From: Yersinia alsatica
Lineage (GTDB): Bacteria; Pseudomonadota; Gammaproteobacteria; Enterobacterales; Enterobacteriaceae
Assembly: GCF_902170305.1 (NCBI RefSeq)
Contig: NZ_CABHWW010000007.1
Location: 124,001 to 188,000, forward strand
Direction: 5' to 3'
DNA: 64,000 bases
Part shown: positions 18,999-27,231 of the stretch, piece after piece
How positions within the stretch are numbered: the stretch's first letter is position 1
Layout: each line of letters begins with the position of its first letter
Translations under genes and position numbers: made by a program
Notes under the pieces: model-generated
Database searches by the model: none
The model's input: only the letters and a program-made list of their open reading frames with translations
Told to the model about the DNA's origin: nothing

Positions 18999-20192
18999 AT
19001 GTTTGAGAAACGCTACCGGATAACCTTGCTATTTAATGCTAACAAAGTGTACGACCGGCAAGTGGTGGAAGGTGTCGGCGAGTATCTGCAAGCATCACAA
19101 TGTGATTGGGATATCTTTATTGAAGAGGATTTTCGTTGCCGCATTGATAATATCAAGGATTGGTTAGGTGATGGTGTCATTGCAGATTTTGATGATCGGC
19201 AGATAGAGCAATTGTTGGCGAATGTTGATGTCCCGATTGTTGGTGTGGGAGGCTCTTACCATCAAGCAGAAGATTATCCGCCAGTAGATTATATTGCGAC
19301 TGACAATGCGGCTTTGGTAGAGGCTGCTTTTATGCATTTGAAAGAGAAGGGATTAAACCGTTTTGCCTTCTACGGATTACCTGCCAGCAGTGATAAGCGC
19401 TGGGCACAGGAGCGGGAATATGCTTTTCGACAATTAGTGGCAGCGGAGCAATATCAGGGCGTGGTTTATCAGGGGATGGCGACGGCGCCCGCTAATTGGC
19501 AATACACGCAAAACCGGTTGTCAGATTGGGTGCAGACGTTGCCACATCAGACGGGCATTATTGCTGTCACTGATGCTAGAGCGCGCCATTTATTACAAGT
19601 GTGTGAGCATTTGGATATTGCAGTGCCAGAGAAATTGAGTGTCATTGGCATTGATAATGAAGAGTTAACCCGCTATTTATCGCGAGTGGCGCTGTCGTCG
19701 GTAGTGCAAGGCACTCGGCAGATGGGATATCGGGCAGCCAAGATGCTGCATCAACGCCTTAACCAGCGCCAGAAACAGCAAGAATCCCCGCCATTGCAGC
19801 GCATTTTGGTACCACCCGTTAAAGTGATGGCGAGGCGCTCCACTGATTTCCGCTCATTACGTGATCCGGCAGTGATTCAGGCCATGCATTATATTCGTCA
19901 TCATGCTTGTAAGGGGATTAAAGTCGAGCAGGTGCTGGATGCCGTGGGAATGTCGCGATCAAATTTGGAAAAGCGCTTTAAAGATGACATTGGGCAGACT
20001 ATTCATGGTGTTATTCATGAAGAAAAACTCGATCGGGCGCGCAATTTACTGTCGGCGACATCATTGCCTATCAATGAAATCTCGCAAATGTGTGGCTATC
20101 CATCACTGCAATATTTCTATTCGGTATTCAAAAAAGGCTATTCGATTACCCCGAAAGAACACCGTGATAAATATGGCGAAGTCAGCTATTAG
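18999..20192 (+). CDS. xylR: Xylose operon regulator XylR
   Basis: 397 residues from the ATG at 18999 (MFEKRYRITLLFNANKVYDR), preceded by CAGGAG; a 22-residue longer frame passes through the hairpin and is rejected. The N-terminal ~270 residues are a LacI/periplasmic-binding-like sugar domain (GVGGSYH, GIIAVTDARARHLLQV, VIGIDNEELTRYL). The C-terminal ~100 are an AraC helix-turn-helix (VEQVLDAVGMSRSNLEKRFK, INEISQMCGYPSLQYFYSVF). Activates xylAB and xylFGH when xylose is bound. 90 bp after xylH. Confidence 0.97.
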   Translation: MFEKRYRITLLFNANKVYDRQVVEGVGEYLQASQCDWDIFIEEDFRCRIDNIKDWLGDGVIADFDDRQIEQLLANVDVPIVGVGGSYHQAEDYPPVDYIATDNAALVEAAFMHLKEKGLNRFAFYGLPASSDKRWAQEREYAFRQLVAAEQYQGVVYQGMATAPANWQYTQNRLSDWVQTLPHQTGIIAVTDARARHLLQVCEHLDIAVPEKLSVIGIDNEELTRYLSRVALSSVVQGTRQMGYRAAKMLHQRLNQRQKQQESPPLQRILVPPVKVMARRSTDFRSLRDPAVIQAMHYIRHHACKGIKVEQVLDAVGMSRSNLEKRFKDDIGQTIHGVIHEEKLDRARNLLSATSLPINEISQMCGYPSLQYFYSVFKKGYSITPKEHRDKYGEVSY

Positions 20193-20289
20193 CCATTTCC
20201 GTGCCGATGATGATAATTTTACCCGTCGTCTGGTCGGGTGATTTATTCATGATACTTATCTAATGGATAGCACCATACAATAAACACGC

Positions 20290-20295
20290 TATAAT
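20290..20295 (+). promoter_or_regulatory. Probable selC -10 element
   Basis: A perfect TATAAT lies 24 bp upstream of mature tRNA-Sec, followed by a C-rich discriminator (seven Cs). No good -35 hexamer is evident at the usual spacing. GC-rich discriminators are typical of stable RNA promoters under stringent control. Confidence 0.5.
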
Positions 20296-20319
20296 CCCCC
20301 CCTTACCATCTTTCCTTAT

Positions 20320-20414
20320 GGAAGATCATCGTCCCCGGTGGGGCGGCTGGACTTCAAATCCAGATGGGGCCGCCAGCGGTCCTTGGCAGGTTCAACTCCT
20401 GTGATCTTCCGCCA
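20320..20414 (+). tRNA. selC: tRNA-Sec (anticodon TCA)
   Basis: 95 nt including the encoded CCA, nearly identical to E. coli selC. The acceptor stem pairs GGAAGATC with GATCTTCC. The anticodon arm is CTGGACTTCAAATCCAG with anticodon TCA. The long variable arm (GGGGCCGCC...GGTCC) and the GGTTCAACTCC T-arm are present. It reads UGA as selenocysteine together with SelA and SelB from the same window. The 3' end of selC is a well-known integration site for genomic islands; here it is followed by mqsRA and a gene-poor stretch. Confidence 0.98.
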
Positions 20415-20448
20415 AAGGTTGTCTCCCATGTTCTCTCGTAATCAAAAA

Positions 20449-20847
20449 CTACCTAATTTCATTCAATAGTTCAGGGTGTTTATCAAGGACTTGTAATAGT
20501 TTTATTGTTGATGGATGTGGCAATGCCTTGCCCTTTTCGTAACGTGAAAATGCATTAACTCCACCGCCAAAAATCTCACTAGCTTCTCGCTGATTTAAGC
20601 CCAACTTCTTTCTGACCTGAACAATATATTCAGGTTTAATTGATTCTGTATTGACCATTTTTCGCAAAAGCATCGTTTTTGCTGCATAGGCATCGGACTC
20701 TGCTTCGGTCATAACAGTTTCACCACATGCCGGGCAATGTTGTCCTATCACGTTATCGACGATGAATTTACGCCCTTTATAAGTAAAGGGAACGTCACGC
20801 GCTTCGTGGATTAATTCTGCACCACCACAAACTGGACATTTCATCAT
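20449..20847 (-). CDS. mqsA: MqsA antitoxin
   Basis: 132 residues (131 from the second ATG, which corresponds to the E. coli start MKCPVC). The N-terminal zinc domain has CPVCGG and CPACGE. The C-terminal Xre-type helix-turn-helix contains LNQREASEIFGGGVNAFSRYEKG and ends KLLQVLDKHPELLNEIR, almost identical to E. coli MqsA. It neutralises MqsR and represses the operon. The first ATG overlaps the mqsR stop by one base (TAATG); AAGGAG lies just upstream. Points back towards selC. Confidence 0.95.
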   Translation of the reverse strand: MMKCPVCGGAELIHEARDVPFTYKGRKFIVDNVIGQHCPACGETVMTEAESDAYAAKTMLLRKMVNTESIKPEYIVQVRKKLGLNQREASEIFGGGVNAFSRYEKGKALPHPSTIKLLQVLDKHPELLNEIR

Positions 20848-21143
20848 TAAAGCTCCTTAAACGAGACAATCAAAACATCATCGATAATCGTGATTTTTAA
20901 ATAAACACGACCACAGGAAAGCATAGGTCGGTACACATCCTGCCAAATGGTATGATCTTGATGTGTAGTCATACTTTTATAAAAATCAGTGCTAGTCAGT
21001 TGGCAAACTACATCACACATATCACTAAAACTTAGTCCCAACTCCTCGGCCCCATCTCTGGCAGTTCGAGTCGATTTAACATTCCCTTTCGATACCAATT
21101 CTTTTACTTTCAGTAAACGAGTATGCGGAGTCCGTTTCTCCAT
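20847..21143 (-). CDS. mqsR: MqsR toxin (mRNA interferase)
   Basis: 98 residues from the ATG at 21143, giving MEKRTPHTRLLKVKELV as in E. coli; an 11-residue longer frame is possible. RelE-like fold with DFYKSMTTHQDHTIWQDVYRP and the C-terminal LKITIIDDVLIVSFKEL conserved. It cuts mRNA, mainly at GCU in E. coli. The gene order toxin-first, antitoxin-second is the known mqsRA arrangement. Two MqsA-type operators lie 39-83 bp upstream. No sign of truncation. Confidence 0.95.
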   Translation of the reverse strand: MEKRTPHTRLLKVKELVSKGNVKSTRTARDGAEELGLSFSDMCDVVCQLTSTDFYKSMTTHQDHTIWQDVYRPMLSCGRVYLKITIIDDVLIVSFKEL

Positions 21144-21181
21144 TTCATTGCCATCCTTGAGCAAATCCCACCCCACAAATA

Positions 21182-21226
21182 TAACCTAGTAGGTTATTTG
21201 TAGCAATTAATTAACCTATTAGGTTG
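21182..21226. promoter_or_regulatory. Two MqsA-type operators upstream of mqsRA
   Basis: Palindrome TAACCTAGTAGGTTA at 21182-21196 and TAACCTATTAGGTTG at 21212-21226, with centres 30 bp apart. They match the AACCT-N3-AGGTT sites bound by MqsA in front of E. coli mqsRA. Autorepression is expected. Confidence 0.85.
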
Positions 21227-22243
21227 ATTTATGGGTTTGATTTAGCAATTACTAATTAGGCATAGTTGTTGACGTTATCCATGTTTCACCCACAAACGCG
21301 GCCTCTCTCGCATTAACTATCAAGATCTCAACGAGCCTCTAGAAACTGCGGCATAACCGCCAAAATACAAAAAGGCATCGTGGGATACCTTTAAAGATTA
21401 AGAATCACGCCACCTCACGTCACTTAAGCATTTAACGTACCAATCTCTTGATAGATAACAGGATAGATATACTCATTGTTAATCTTATCTATGATCTTTT
21501 GTCAAAACGCTTCCGTACCACTCTTCTCAAAACCCATAGTTTTCATGGGAAAATTTTTTTGCTTCCATAAAACAGTGCGGCAAGGTCTTTGTGTATTTTT
21601 TGTCCTAAAGCCGATGATGGAAGTTATTTTAAATCAATAAATCGCTATAAATTTTGCAATAGTACTGATAATAAAGACATGTGCTTAAAAACAGTATTGA
21701 CATCTCATCTATAACACGTAGATTGGAATTCAACACCGGTGCAATTAGTAGCAAACTTTTATTTAGCCGGTGTCCATGTAGCAGATTTAAATAATGCGAT
21801 AAAGGTCACGAAATATTTTTTTATGTGAGATTCGCTATGAGTTTTCCTATAATTGACTCATGCGATGATGCTTTAAGGTCACGCAGTAAATCTTCATAAT
21901 CGCATTTTGTGGACGATACGCGATGAGTTAAGGCTTTGTTGTTAATAGTAATGTTCGCGATTTGTGTACATCAGTATGAGATCGAGAATATCGCGACGAA
22001 AGTAAAGCCACGTAACAAAGAGTATATATCGCGAGGGTGGTGTACTAATTTAGCTAGCGTTATCAAAAACATGGCTAAATTAAATTAGACTGGGAATGTT
22101 ACCATTCAGTTAATATATTGGAGGGCATAGTTAGTTACCAACGAAAATATTCCTGTAAATCATGTACATCTTTATAAACAGTACGAAAGTCAGTATCACG
22201 TTATTAAGTTGATTAATGTTTAATTTTAAATGTGTAGTACCTT
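21227..22243. other. Gene-poor AT-rich stretch downstream of selC-mqsRA
   Basis: About 1 kb with no convincing intact gene on either strand. A minus-strand frame at about 21424-21499 reads QKIIDKINNEYIYPVIYQ..., ends in a stop, and is preceded by another frame containing MKTMGFEKSGTEAF, suggesting a decayed gene with a frameshift. The motif TCGCGA recurs three times in 21957-22036. No copy of the selC 3' end, no tRNA fragment and no transposase are recognisable. Likely the remnant of material inserted after selC. Confidence 0.4.
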
Positions 22244-22279
22244 AAAAGCCCTGACTAAATCTAGTCGGGGCTTTTATCA
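22244..22279 (+). terminator. Strong hairpin terminator with no gene in front of it
   Basis: AAAAGCCCTGACTA, a 4-nt loop, then TAGTCGGGGCTTTT: a 14-bp stem with one G-U, followed by ATCATTTT. It closes the gene-poor stretch 58 bp before the GNAT gene. With no reading frame upstream it could end a small RNA or be left from a lost gene. Confidence 0.65.
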
Positions 22280-22336
22280 TTTTGGGGCCAGCTATTATTT
22301 ACAATGGAGTTATAGCGAATAAAAACAGGAGGATGT

Positions 22337-22810
22337 ATGCAAGCCAGGTTAGCGTCACCTGATGAAGCAGAGCAGCTTTGGTGGGTGAGAAATCAAGCCA
22401 TTAGGCATGGGTGTAGAGATGTTTATGATGGCAAAACATTGGCGGCATGGACCCCGGATTTGATGCCTGAAGGATACCGGCAAGCGGTGGCGAATAATCC
22501 ATTCTTCGTGGTTGATGATCCAAACAGCCAAGTTCCTGTTGCGACGGGGTTTCTGGATTTATCGTCAGGTAGTGTGGAGGCTATTTTCACCTTACCGGAA
22601 TTTGAAGGTCGGGGTATGGCTACTCTGATTCTGGATGCTATCAAGCATGAAGCCAGAGTGCGGGGCTTCACAACACTGTTGCTTGCTTCAACACCTAATG
22701 CCTCTGCATTTTATGAAAAGAATGGTTTTACACTAATCAGTGAAAGCTTTTATCCATCGCAGTTAGCACAAACCAACCTTAGATGCATGGATATGACTTG
22801 TCGTTTATAG
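22337..22810 (+). CDS. GNAT-family N-acetyltransferase
   Basis: 157 residues, a single GNAT domain. Acetyl-CoA-binding motif A is visible as EAIFTLPEFEGRGMATLILDAIKHEARVRG, with the RGMAT turn at about residues 92-96, and motif B as ASTPNASAFYEKNGFTL. The substrate is unknown. It resembles the small stand-alone acetyltransferases often found in accessory regions. A good AGGAGG lies upstream of the ATG. Monocistronic, convergent with the sugar permease across a hairpin. Confidence 0.85.
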   Translation: MQARLASPDEAEQLWWVRNQAIRHGCRDVYDGKTLAAWTPDLMPEGYRQAVANNPFFVVDDPNSQVPVATGFLDLSSGSVEAIFTLPEFEGRGMATLILDAIKHEARVRGFTTLLLASTPNASAFYEKNGFTLISESFYPSQLAQTNLRCMDMTCRL

Positions 22811-22859
22811 GTATTGGACTGGCTTTATTCCTATCATAAGTCATTTATAAAATGTTGAA

Positions 22860-22891
22860 GCCACCAAGCAGGCATGAATTCTGTTGGTGGC
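22860..22891. terminator. Hairpin between GNAT gene and sugar permease
   Basis: Inverted repeat GCCACCAA...TTGGTGGC, extended by CAG/CTG across a bulge, between two convergent genes. No clear T-run on either side, so termination strength is uncertain. Confidence 0.45.
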
Positions 22892-22937
22892 ATGGGGACT
22901 GAATAGAATACTCAGCTACAAACTATGAATATTCTCG

Positions 22938-24278
22938 CTATGGCGTTGGATTTAAGGGCATCGCTTTAAGCTGGCTGATGCTTTGTGCATGCAGTTTTGT
23001 CCAAAATATTCCATACAATCCAATAATAACGAAGCACCCTAGTGGCATGATAAATCCTAGCGCCATTGAATAGGCATCCGCAATGCCACCCATGAGCATC
23101 GGCATCACGGCTCCACCCACAATCGACATAACAATATAGGACGAGGCTTTTTTCGTTTGCTCACCTAGCCCAAAAATACCCAGGGCAAAGATGGTCGGGA
23201 ACATAATGGACATGAAATAGAAACTAAGAATCAGTGATGTTACTGCCAACCAGCCTTCAGCAAACATAATGATAACCATCAATACACAGTCAATTGCGGC
23301 AAAGATCCACAGCAGTTTGTGAGCTGAAATCTTGCTCAATAGCAGACCGCCAGTGAATCGTCCGATCATAAATAACCCAAAGCCACCAAATGCCAATAAC
23401 TGTGAGGCACCTCGTTCAGTGAATTTCCAACCATCAGGTGATTGCCAGCTCCAGCTATCGGGTAAAAATGCTGCGACAACTTGGCTAAATAGAGGGGAGT
23501 GGTCGACAACATAGTTGATAAAGAAGCTAAATACACCGGTTTGCCCTGCCACATATAAGAACTGGGCAACAATGGCTAACACAAAATGGGGGCGCTGCCA
23601 TAAAGAAGGGGTGTTCTGGGTATATCCCTCTTGCGGAATATCCGATTCGGGGGTGATATCTGGAATTTTTGTGAAGAAAAAAACCAGTGCCAGTATGGCG
23701 ACTGCCAAACCAATGCCCATATATGGAATGAATAGAGCATCATTACTGGTATTTACATCGCCGGTGGCCGATAAAATAAAGTGTCCGCCGATCAGTGGGC
23801 CAAATATCAAGCCAATACCGGTACAGGATTGCGATAAGTTCAGACGTGCCGCACCCTGTTCAGGTGAACCCATCACAGTAGCAAAAGGATTAGCAATCGT
23901 CTCAATGCAGGTTAGGCCGGTTGCCAGAATAAATAGCCCGACCAAAAACGCCCAATATTCCCCGATGCTGGCAGCAGAAATAAACCAGAATGCTCCCAGT
24001 GCGATTAATGCTAACCCAATAAAAATACCGCCTTTATATCCATAACGTCGAGCCAGTATCCCCGCGGGGATTGCCATGACGAAATAACCGATATAGTTAG
24101 CAAATTGTACTAATGCAGAGCCAGCTTTAGAAACCTGCAAGGTATTTTGAAAATGTTTATTCAGAATATCAATTAACCCGGTACTGAAACCTAATACTAA
24201 AAAAAGACAGGTAAGAAGAAAGAATGTAAACCCGTGGTTTTTTCCATCAGGCGTGGTGAACATATTTTTTATGCTCAT
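22938..24278 (-). CDS. FucP-like MFS sugar permease
   Basis: 446 residues with 12 predicted helices. It belongs to the fucose/galactose/glucose H+ symporter group: FLVLGFSTGLIDILNKHFQ in helix 1, FANYIGYFVMAIPAGILARRYGYKGGI (motif A region) and GLTCIETIANPFATVMG with the family glutamate in helix 4. It takes up a sugar or related compound by proton symport. Last gene of an operon with the PfkB kinase and AllA-like gene, separated from the kinase by 86 bp holding a long hairpin. Substrate not deducible. Confidence 0.85.
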   Translation of the reverse strand: MSIKNMFTTPDGKNHGFTFFLLTCLFLVLGFSTGLIDILNKHFQNTLQVSKAGSALVQFANYIGYFVMAIPAGILARRYGYKGGIFIGLALIALGAFWFISAASIGEYWAFLVGLFILATGLTCIETIANPFATVMGSPEQGAARLNLSQSCTGIGLIFGPLIGGHFILSATGDVNTSNDALFIPYMGIGLAVAILALVFFFTKIPDITPESDIPQEGYTQNTPSLWQRPHFVLAIVAQFLYVAGQTGVFSFFINYVVDHSPLFSQVVAAFLPDSWSWQSPDGWKFTERGASQLLAFGGFGLFMIGRFTGGLLLSKISAHKLLWIFAAIDCVLMVIIMFAEGWLAVTSLILSFYFMSIMFPTIFALGIFGLGEQTKKASSYIVMSIVGGAVMPMLMGGIADAYSMALGFIMPLGCFVIIGLYGIFWTKLHAQSISQLKAMPLNPTP

Positions 24279-24304
24279 AATATTACCCCATGATTTTTTG
24301 TTTT

Positions 24305-24349
24305 CAGATAAAAGTGGCCCTACCCATGGAAGGGCATATCTTTTATCTG
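24305..24349 (-). promoter_or_regulatory. Intercistronic hairpin before the sugar permease gene
   Basis: Outer arms CAGATAAAAG and CTTTTATCTG (24305-24314 and 24340-24349) with inner arms GCCCT and AGGGC form one long stem in the kinase-permease gap. It could set the ratio of permease to kinase expression by partial termination or mRNA processing. Confidence 0.5.
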
Positions 24350-24364
24350 TAAGAGGGTGAATAA

Positions 24365-25276
24365 TTACATCAATTTATTTATTTCATCTGCTGTTGGCGG
24401 ATTTGCTCCTTTATTACAACAGTTTAATGCCGCTGCGATACTGCCGGTTTTCAGTGCCCGTAATAGCATACTGTCATTCAGTTTCGCCAAGGTTTTGCCT
24501 TCAATCCCCTCCACCAGAACTGACAATAGTCCTGCAGTAAATGTATCGCCAGCCCCAATGGTATCAGCCACTTCCACTGGTGTGACGGGTTGGTATTGCT
24601 TCGACTGTGGGGTATAAACCCAAGCACCATCACTGCCACTGGTAATGGCCACCATCAAAATGCCTTGTGCAAACATTCGAGCGACAAAATGCTCAACGGT
24701 TTCATCGGGAGCTAGCCATTGAAGGTCAGACAGACTGAGGCGTAATAATTGTATTTTCCGGGTGATGCGATTAAATCGGTCAAGATAAGCCTGGCGTTCA
24801 GGAATTAAACTTGAGCGAATGTTAGGATCAAAGGAAATAAAACCATCAAGTCGTGTTAAATAATGTTCCCATGTTGTTCCACAGGGTTCTTGCATCAAAG
24901 AAATAGACCCGAAATGATGTAATTTTGCATCAATTGGTGCGGGGAGATCTTCTGGTTGAATAATAACATCTGCGGCCTGACGGGAATAAAATGCATATTC
25001 GGGTTCAGTCTCCGGATGAGTTAATACAAATGCCAATGTTGAAGGTGCTGGGCTACGGCTAATGGTGGTGGTGCCCACATGATTGAGCTGTAAATGCTGC
25101 AATAGCATATTGCCGAACATATCGGTACTGAGTTGCGTGCAATAATCTACCTGTGAGCCCAGGCGACCAAGTGCAATAGCCACGTTATAGGGTGAGCCGC
25201 CGGGGTGAGGAATAAAAGCATGACCGTCATGAGTAAAGTCGATCAAACTCTCGCCATAACAAATAATCCGTTTCAT
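24365..25276 (-). CDS. PfkB-family sugar kinase (fructokinase-like)
   Basis: 303 residues, ribokinase fold. Motifs: CYGESLIDF at the start, the first PfkB signature GGSPYNVAIALGRLGSQV, and the second signature DTIGAGDTFTAGLL with the catalytic aspartate near residue 245. Closest in feel to bacterial fructokinases. It presumably phosphorylates the sugar imported by the adjacent permease. The start overlaps the AllA-like gene by 4 bp, implying coupled translation. Confidence 0.88.
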   Translation of the reverse strand: MKRIICYGESLIDFTHDGHAFIPHPGGSPYNVAIALGRLGSQVDYCTQLSTDMFGNMLLQHLQLNHVGTTTISRSPAPSTLAFVLTHPETEPEYAFYSRQAADVIIQPEDLPAPIDAKLHHFGSISLMQEPCGTTWEHYLTRLDGFISFDPNIRSSLIPERQAYLDRFNRITRKIQLLRLSLSDLQWLAPDETVEHFVARMFAQGILMVAITSGSDGAWVYTPQSKQYQPVTPVEVADTIGAGDTFTAGLLSVLVEGIEGKTLAKLNDSMLLRALKTGSIAAALNCCNKGANPPTADEINKLM

Positions 25277-25776
25277 TTTCGCTCCTGATATTCCGGTTGG
25301 CTAATAGGATACGGACCGAGATCAACGACTTCGATATCTGGCCCCGAATCTTTACCTGACAGCAGCATATAGGTTGCTGGTTGTCCTAATGCAAAGGGAG
25401 CGAAATGCCAAGTATCACGGTAAAGAATTAATCCAAACGATCCATCCATATAAACTGCGACCAGTTTTTGCGGATCAAGCTCACCGGGAGCGCCAAGTAC
25501 CATCACACTGTCTCCCTTTAAGGGGATAAAAGCTTCTTCCATTAAGCGATGCCGCTCTATTTGCTCCATTAATAACGGACGTGGATAACAAATCAGGTAG
25601 CTGGCGACCGGATGCTCATTGAAATCATTGGCATCACAAATGTTGTGATAACAATCGATATCGCCTCTTGCCAATGTGGGAGAGGTTGTGGGTTGACCGA
25701 CCCAACGGGCAAAGGGGGCAAGGTTCTCCGCAGTTGGCTCAATTAATGGGATGGTATGTAAGGCTATAGTCATCAT
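25273..25776 (-). CDS. Ureidoglycolate lyase (AllA)-family protein in a sugar operon
   Basis: 167 residues with the AllA core: IERHRLMEEAFIPLKGDSVMVLGAPGE followed by LILYRDTWHFAPFALG, which matches the conserved RH..EAFIP and Y.R..WH segments of ureidoglycolate lyases. In AllA these form a cupin-like barrel acting on ureidoglycolate. No purine or allantoin gene is nearby; its neighbours are a LacI regulator, a PfkB kinase and a sugar permease. It may act on a different hydroxy-acid or open-chain sugar. Two adjacent ATGs exist; AGAGGATAA precedes the first. Confidence 0.75.
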   Translation of the reverse strand: MMTIALHTIPLIEPTAENLAPFARWVGQPTTSPTLARGDIDCYHNICDANDFNEHPVASYLICYPRPLLMEQIERHRLMEEAFIPLKGDSVMVLGAPGELDPQKLVAVYMDGSFGLILYRDTWHFAPFALGQPATYMLLSGKDSGPDIEVVDLGPYPISQPEYQERK

Positions 25777-25829
25777 TTATCCTCTAATAATTCCCTGGTA
25801 TTGGTTTAAAAAAACAAAAAAAGCTGGCC

Positions 25830-26831
25830 TCAATAAGGCCGTGCTGTTGATGCGCGTACAATGAGTTGTGGATCAAAACGTTCTGAAACAGCAGCTCCGC
25901 TGATATTGCCTCGTAGGCGTTCTATTAATAACTCAGCTGCATGTTTCCCCATGTCATATACCGGCTGGCGAATTGTTGTGAGTGGGCATGGGAAGAAGCT
26001 GGCCCAATCCGGATCGTCAAAGGCGACCACTGAGACTTCATCAGGCATTCTGATATTGCGCTGATAAATGGCATGCACTACACCCGCGGCGATATCGTTA
26101 TTTGCTGCAATAATTGCCGTTGGGCGCTGGGCGGCGGGTTTGGACATCAACAGATGAGTTTGTTCGCAGGCATCGGCAAACAGTGATGTTGTTGCTGGAA
26201 TTTCAATCACATCGGTATTGGCCTGTTCGGGACAAGATTGGCGAAAACCCGCCAAACGTTCAGCAAAAGTGATGGTCTGTGTGCTACCACCAATATAAGC
26301 AATACGGGAATGCTGTAAGTCCAGCAGGTGACGGGCTGCCATATTCACCCCGAGGATATTATTCAGCAATACAGTATCGCTACCGGCATGGCCTGAAATT
26401 CGGTCTATTTCTACCACCGGAATATTGGTAAAACGCTGTAAGTTATCGCGTGTGTTATGTGTTGGAGTGATTATTAGGCCTTGTAGCATATGGCTACGCA
26501 GCTGTGTCATCAGTTGCTCTTCACGTAGCGAGTCTTCATCAGTACTGCCGACAATCAGGGTATAACCTGCTTTATAAGCAACGTCCTGTACCGCTTTCAC
26601 AATGGTAGCGTGGAAAGTGTTGAGAATATCGGACACCACCAAACCAATGACTTGTGAGCCGCCTTGGCGAAGATTACGGGCAAAGATATTGGCTTCATAG
26701 CCCAGTTCATCGATGGCTTTCATCACGCGTTCACGCGTTGCCGCCGCGACCTTCTCGGGCCGGGTCAAGGTGCGTGACACGGTTGAGGCAGAAAGACCTG
26801 TTTTCTTCGCAATATCAATTATATTGGCCAT
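25830..26831 (-). CDS. LacI-family transcriptional regulator of the sugar operon
   Basis: 333 residues. The HTH at residues 1-50 reads MANIIDIAKKTGLSASTVSRTL, then a hinge helix (GYEANIFARNLRQGGSQVIGLVV) and a Peripla_BP ligand domain. It is first in the operon, 53 bp before the AllA-like gene. Two copies of ATGACAACGTTTGCAT lie upstream at 26843 and 26930, so it most likely represses its own transcript and the whole operon. The effector is unknown. Confidence 0.92.
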   Translation of the reverse strand: MANIIDIAKKTGLSASTVSRTLTRPEKVAAATRERVMKAIDELGYEANIFARNLRQGGSQVIGLVVSDILNTFHATIVKAVQDVAYKAGYTLIVGSTDEDSLREEQLMTQLRSHMLQGLIITPTHNTRDNLQRFTNIPVVEIDRISGHAGSDTVLLNNILGVNMAARHLLDLQHSRIAYIGGSTQTITFAERLAGFRQSCPEQANTDVIEIPATTSLFADACEQTHLLMSKPAAQRPTAIIAANNDIAAGVVHAIYQRNIRMPDEVSVVAFDDPDWASFFPCPLTTIRQPVYDMGKHAAELLIERLRGNISGAAVSERFDPQLIVRASTARPY

Positions 26832-26842
26832 GCATCACCTTA

Positions 26843-26858
26843 ATGACAACGTTTGCAT
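26843..26858. promoter_or_regulatory. LacI-type operator 1 of the sugar operon
   Basis: ATGACAACGTTTGCAT, 11 bp upstream of the regulator ATG. The central AACGTT is symmetric, as in LacI/GalR operators. An identical copy is 87 bp further upstream. Confidence 0.7.
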
Positions 26859-26929
26859 AAATGATTAAAAAAATAATCTCATACAAAACAAATTAATAGA
26901 TATAAACACTAAGGCTGTCACAGAGAATA

Positions 26930-26945
26930 ATGACAACGTTTGCAT
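26930..26945. promoter_or_regulatory. LacI-type operator 2 of the sugar operon
   Basis: Second identical copy of ATGACAACGTTTGCAT. The 87-bp separation would allow looping between the two sites. The rest of the 26832-27231 gap shows no gene on either strand. Confidence 0.7.
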
Positions 26946-27231
26946 TTAATAATGTCCAAATAATAGTTCAGGTGAGTAAATAATAATCAGCAGTGGATCA
27001 CATTTCGCTATGAAGATAGGTATGGAGTTGGGGCTATGTGAGGTAGTGAATTGCAGCGTCAGCTAAAAATGAGCACTATAAAGTTTCGAACTATTTGATT
27101 ACATTGCCGATATCGTCATAACGAATGCAGTTCATTAGCACTGGCTTAGTTGCTAATAACTTGGCTATAGCGAACTGACTTTAGAAGCAAAACCGTGCTG
27201 TTCTGAAGACCCGACTGGCAGGAGTAACCCT

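Noticed and set aside
23515-24045. 176-codon plus-strand frame over the FucP-like permease
   Set aside because: Mirror of a membrane protein; lysine/proline-rich and without motifs.
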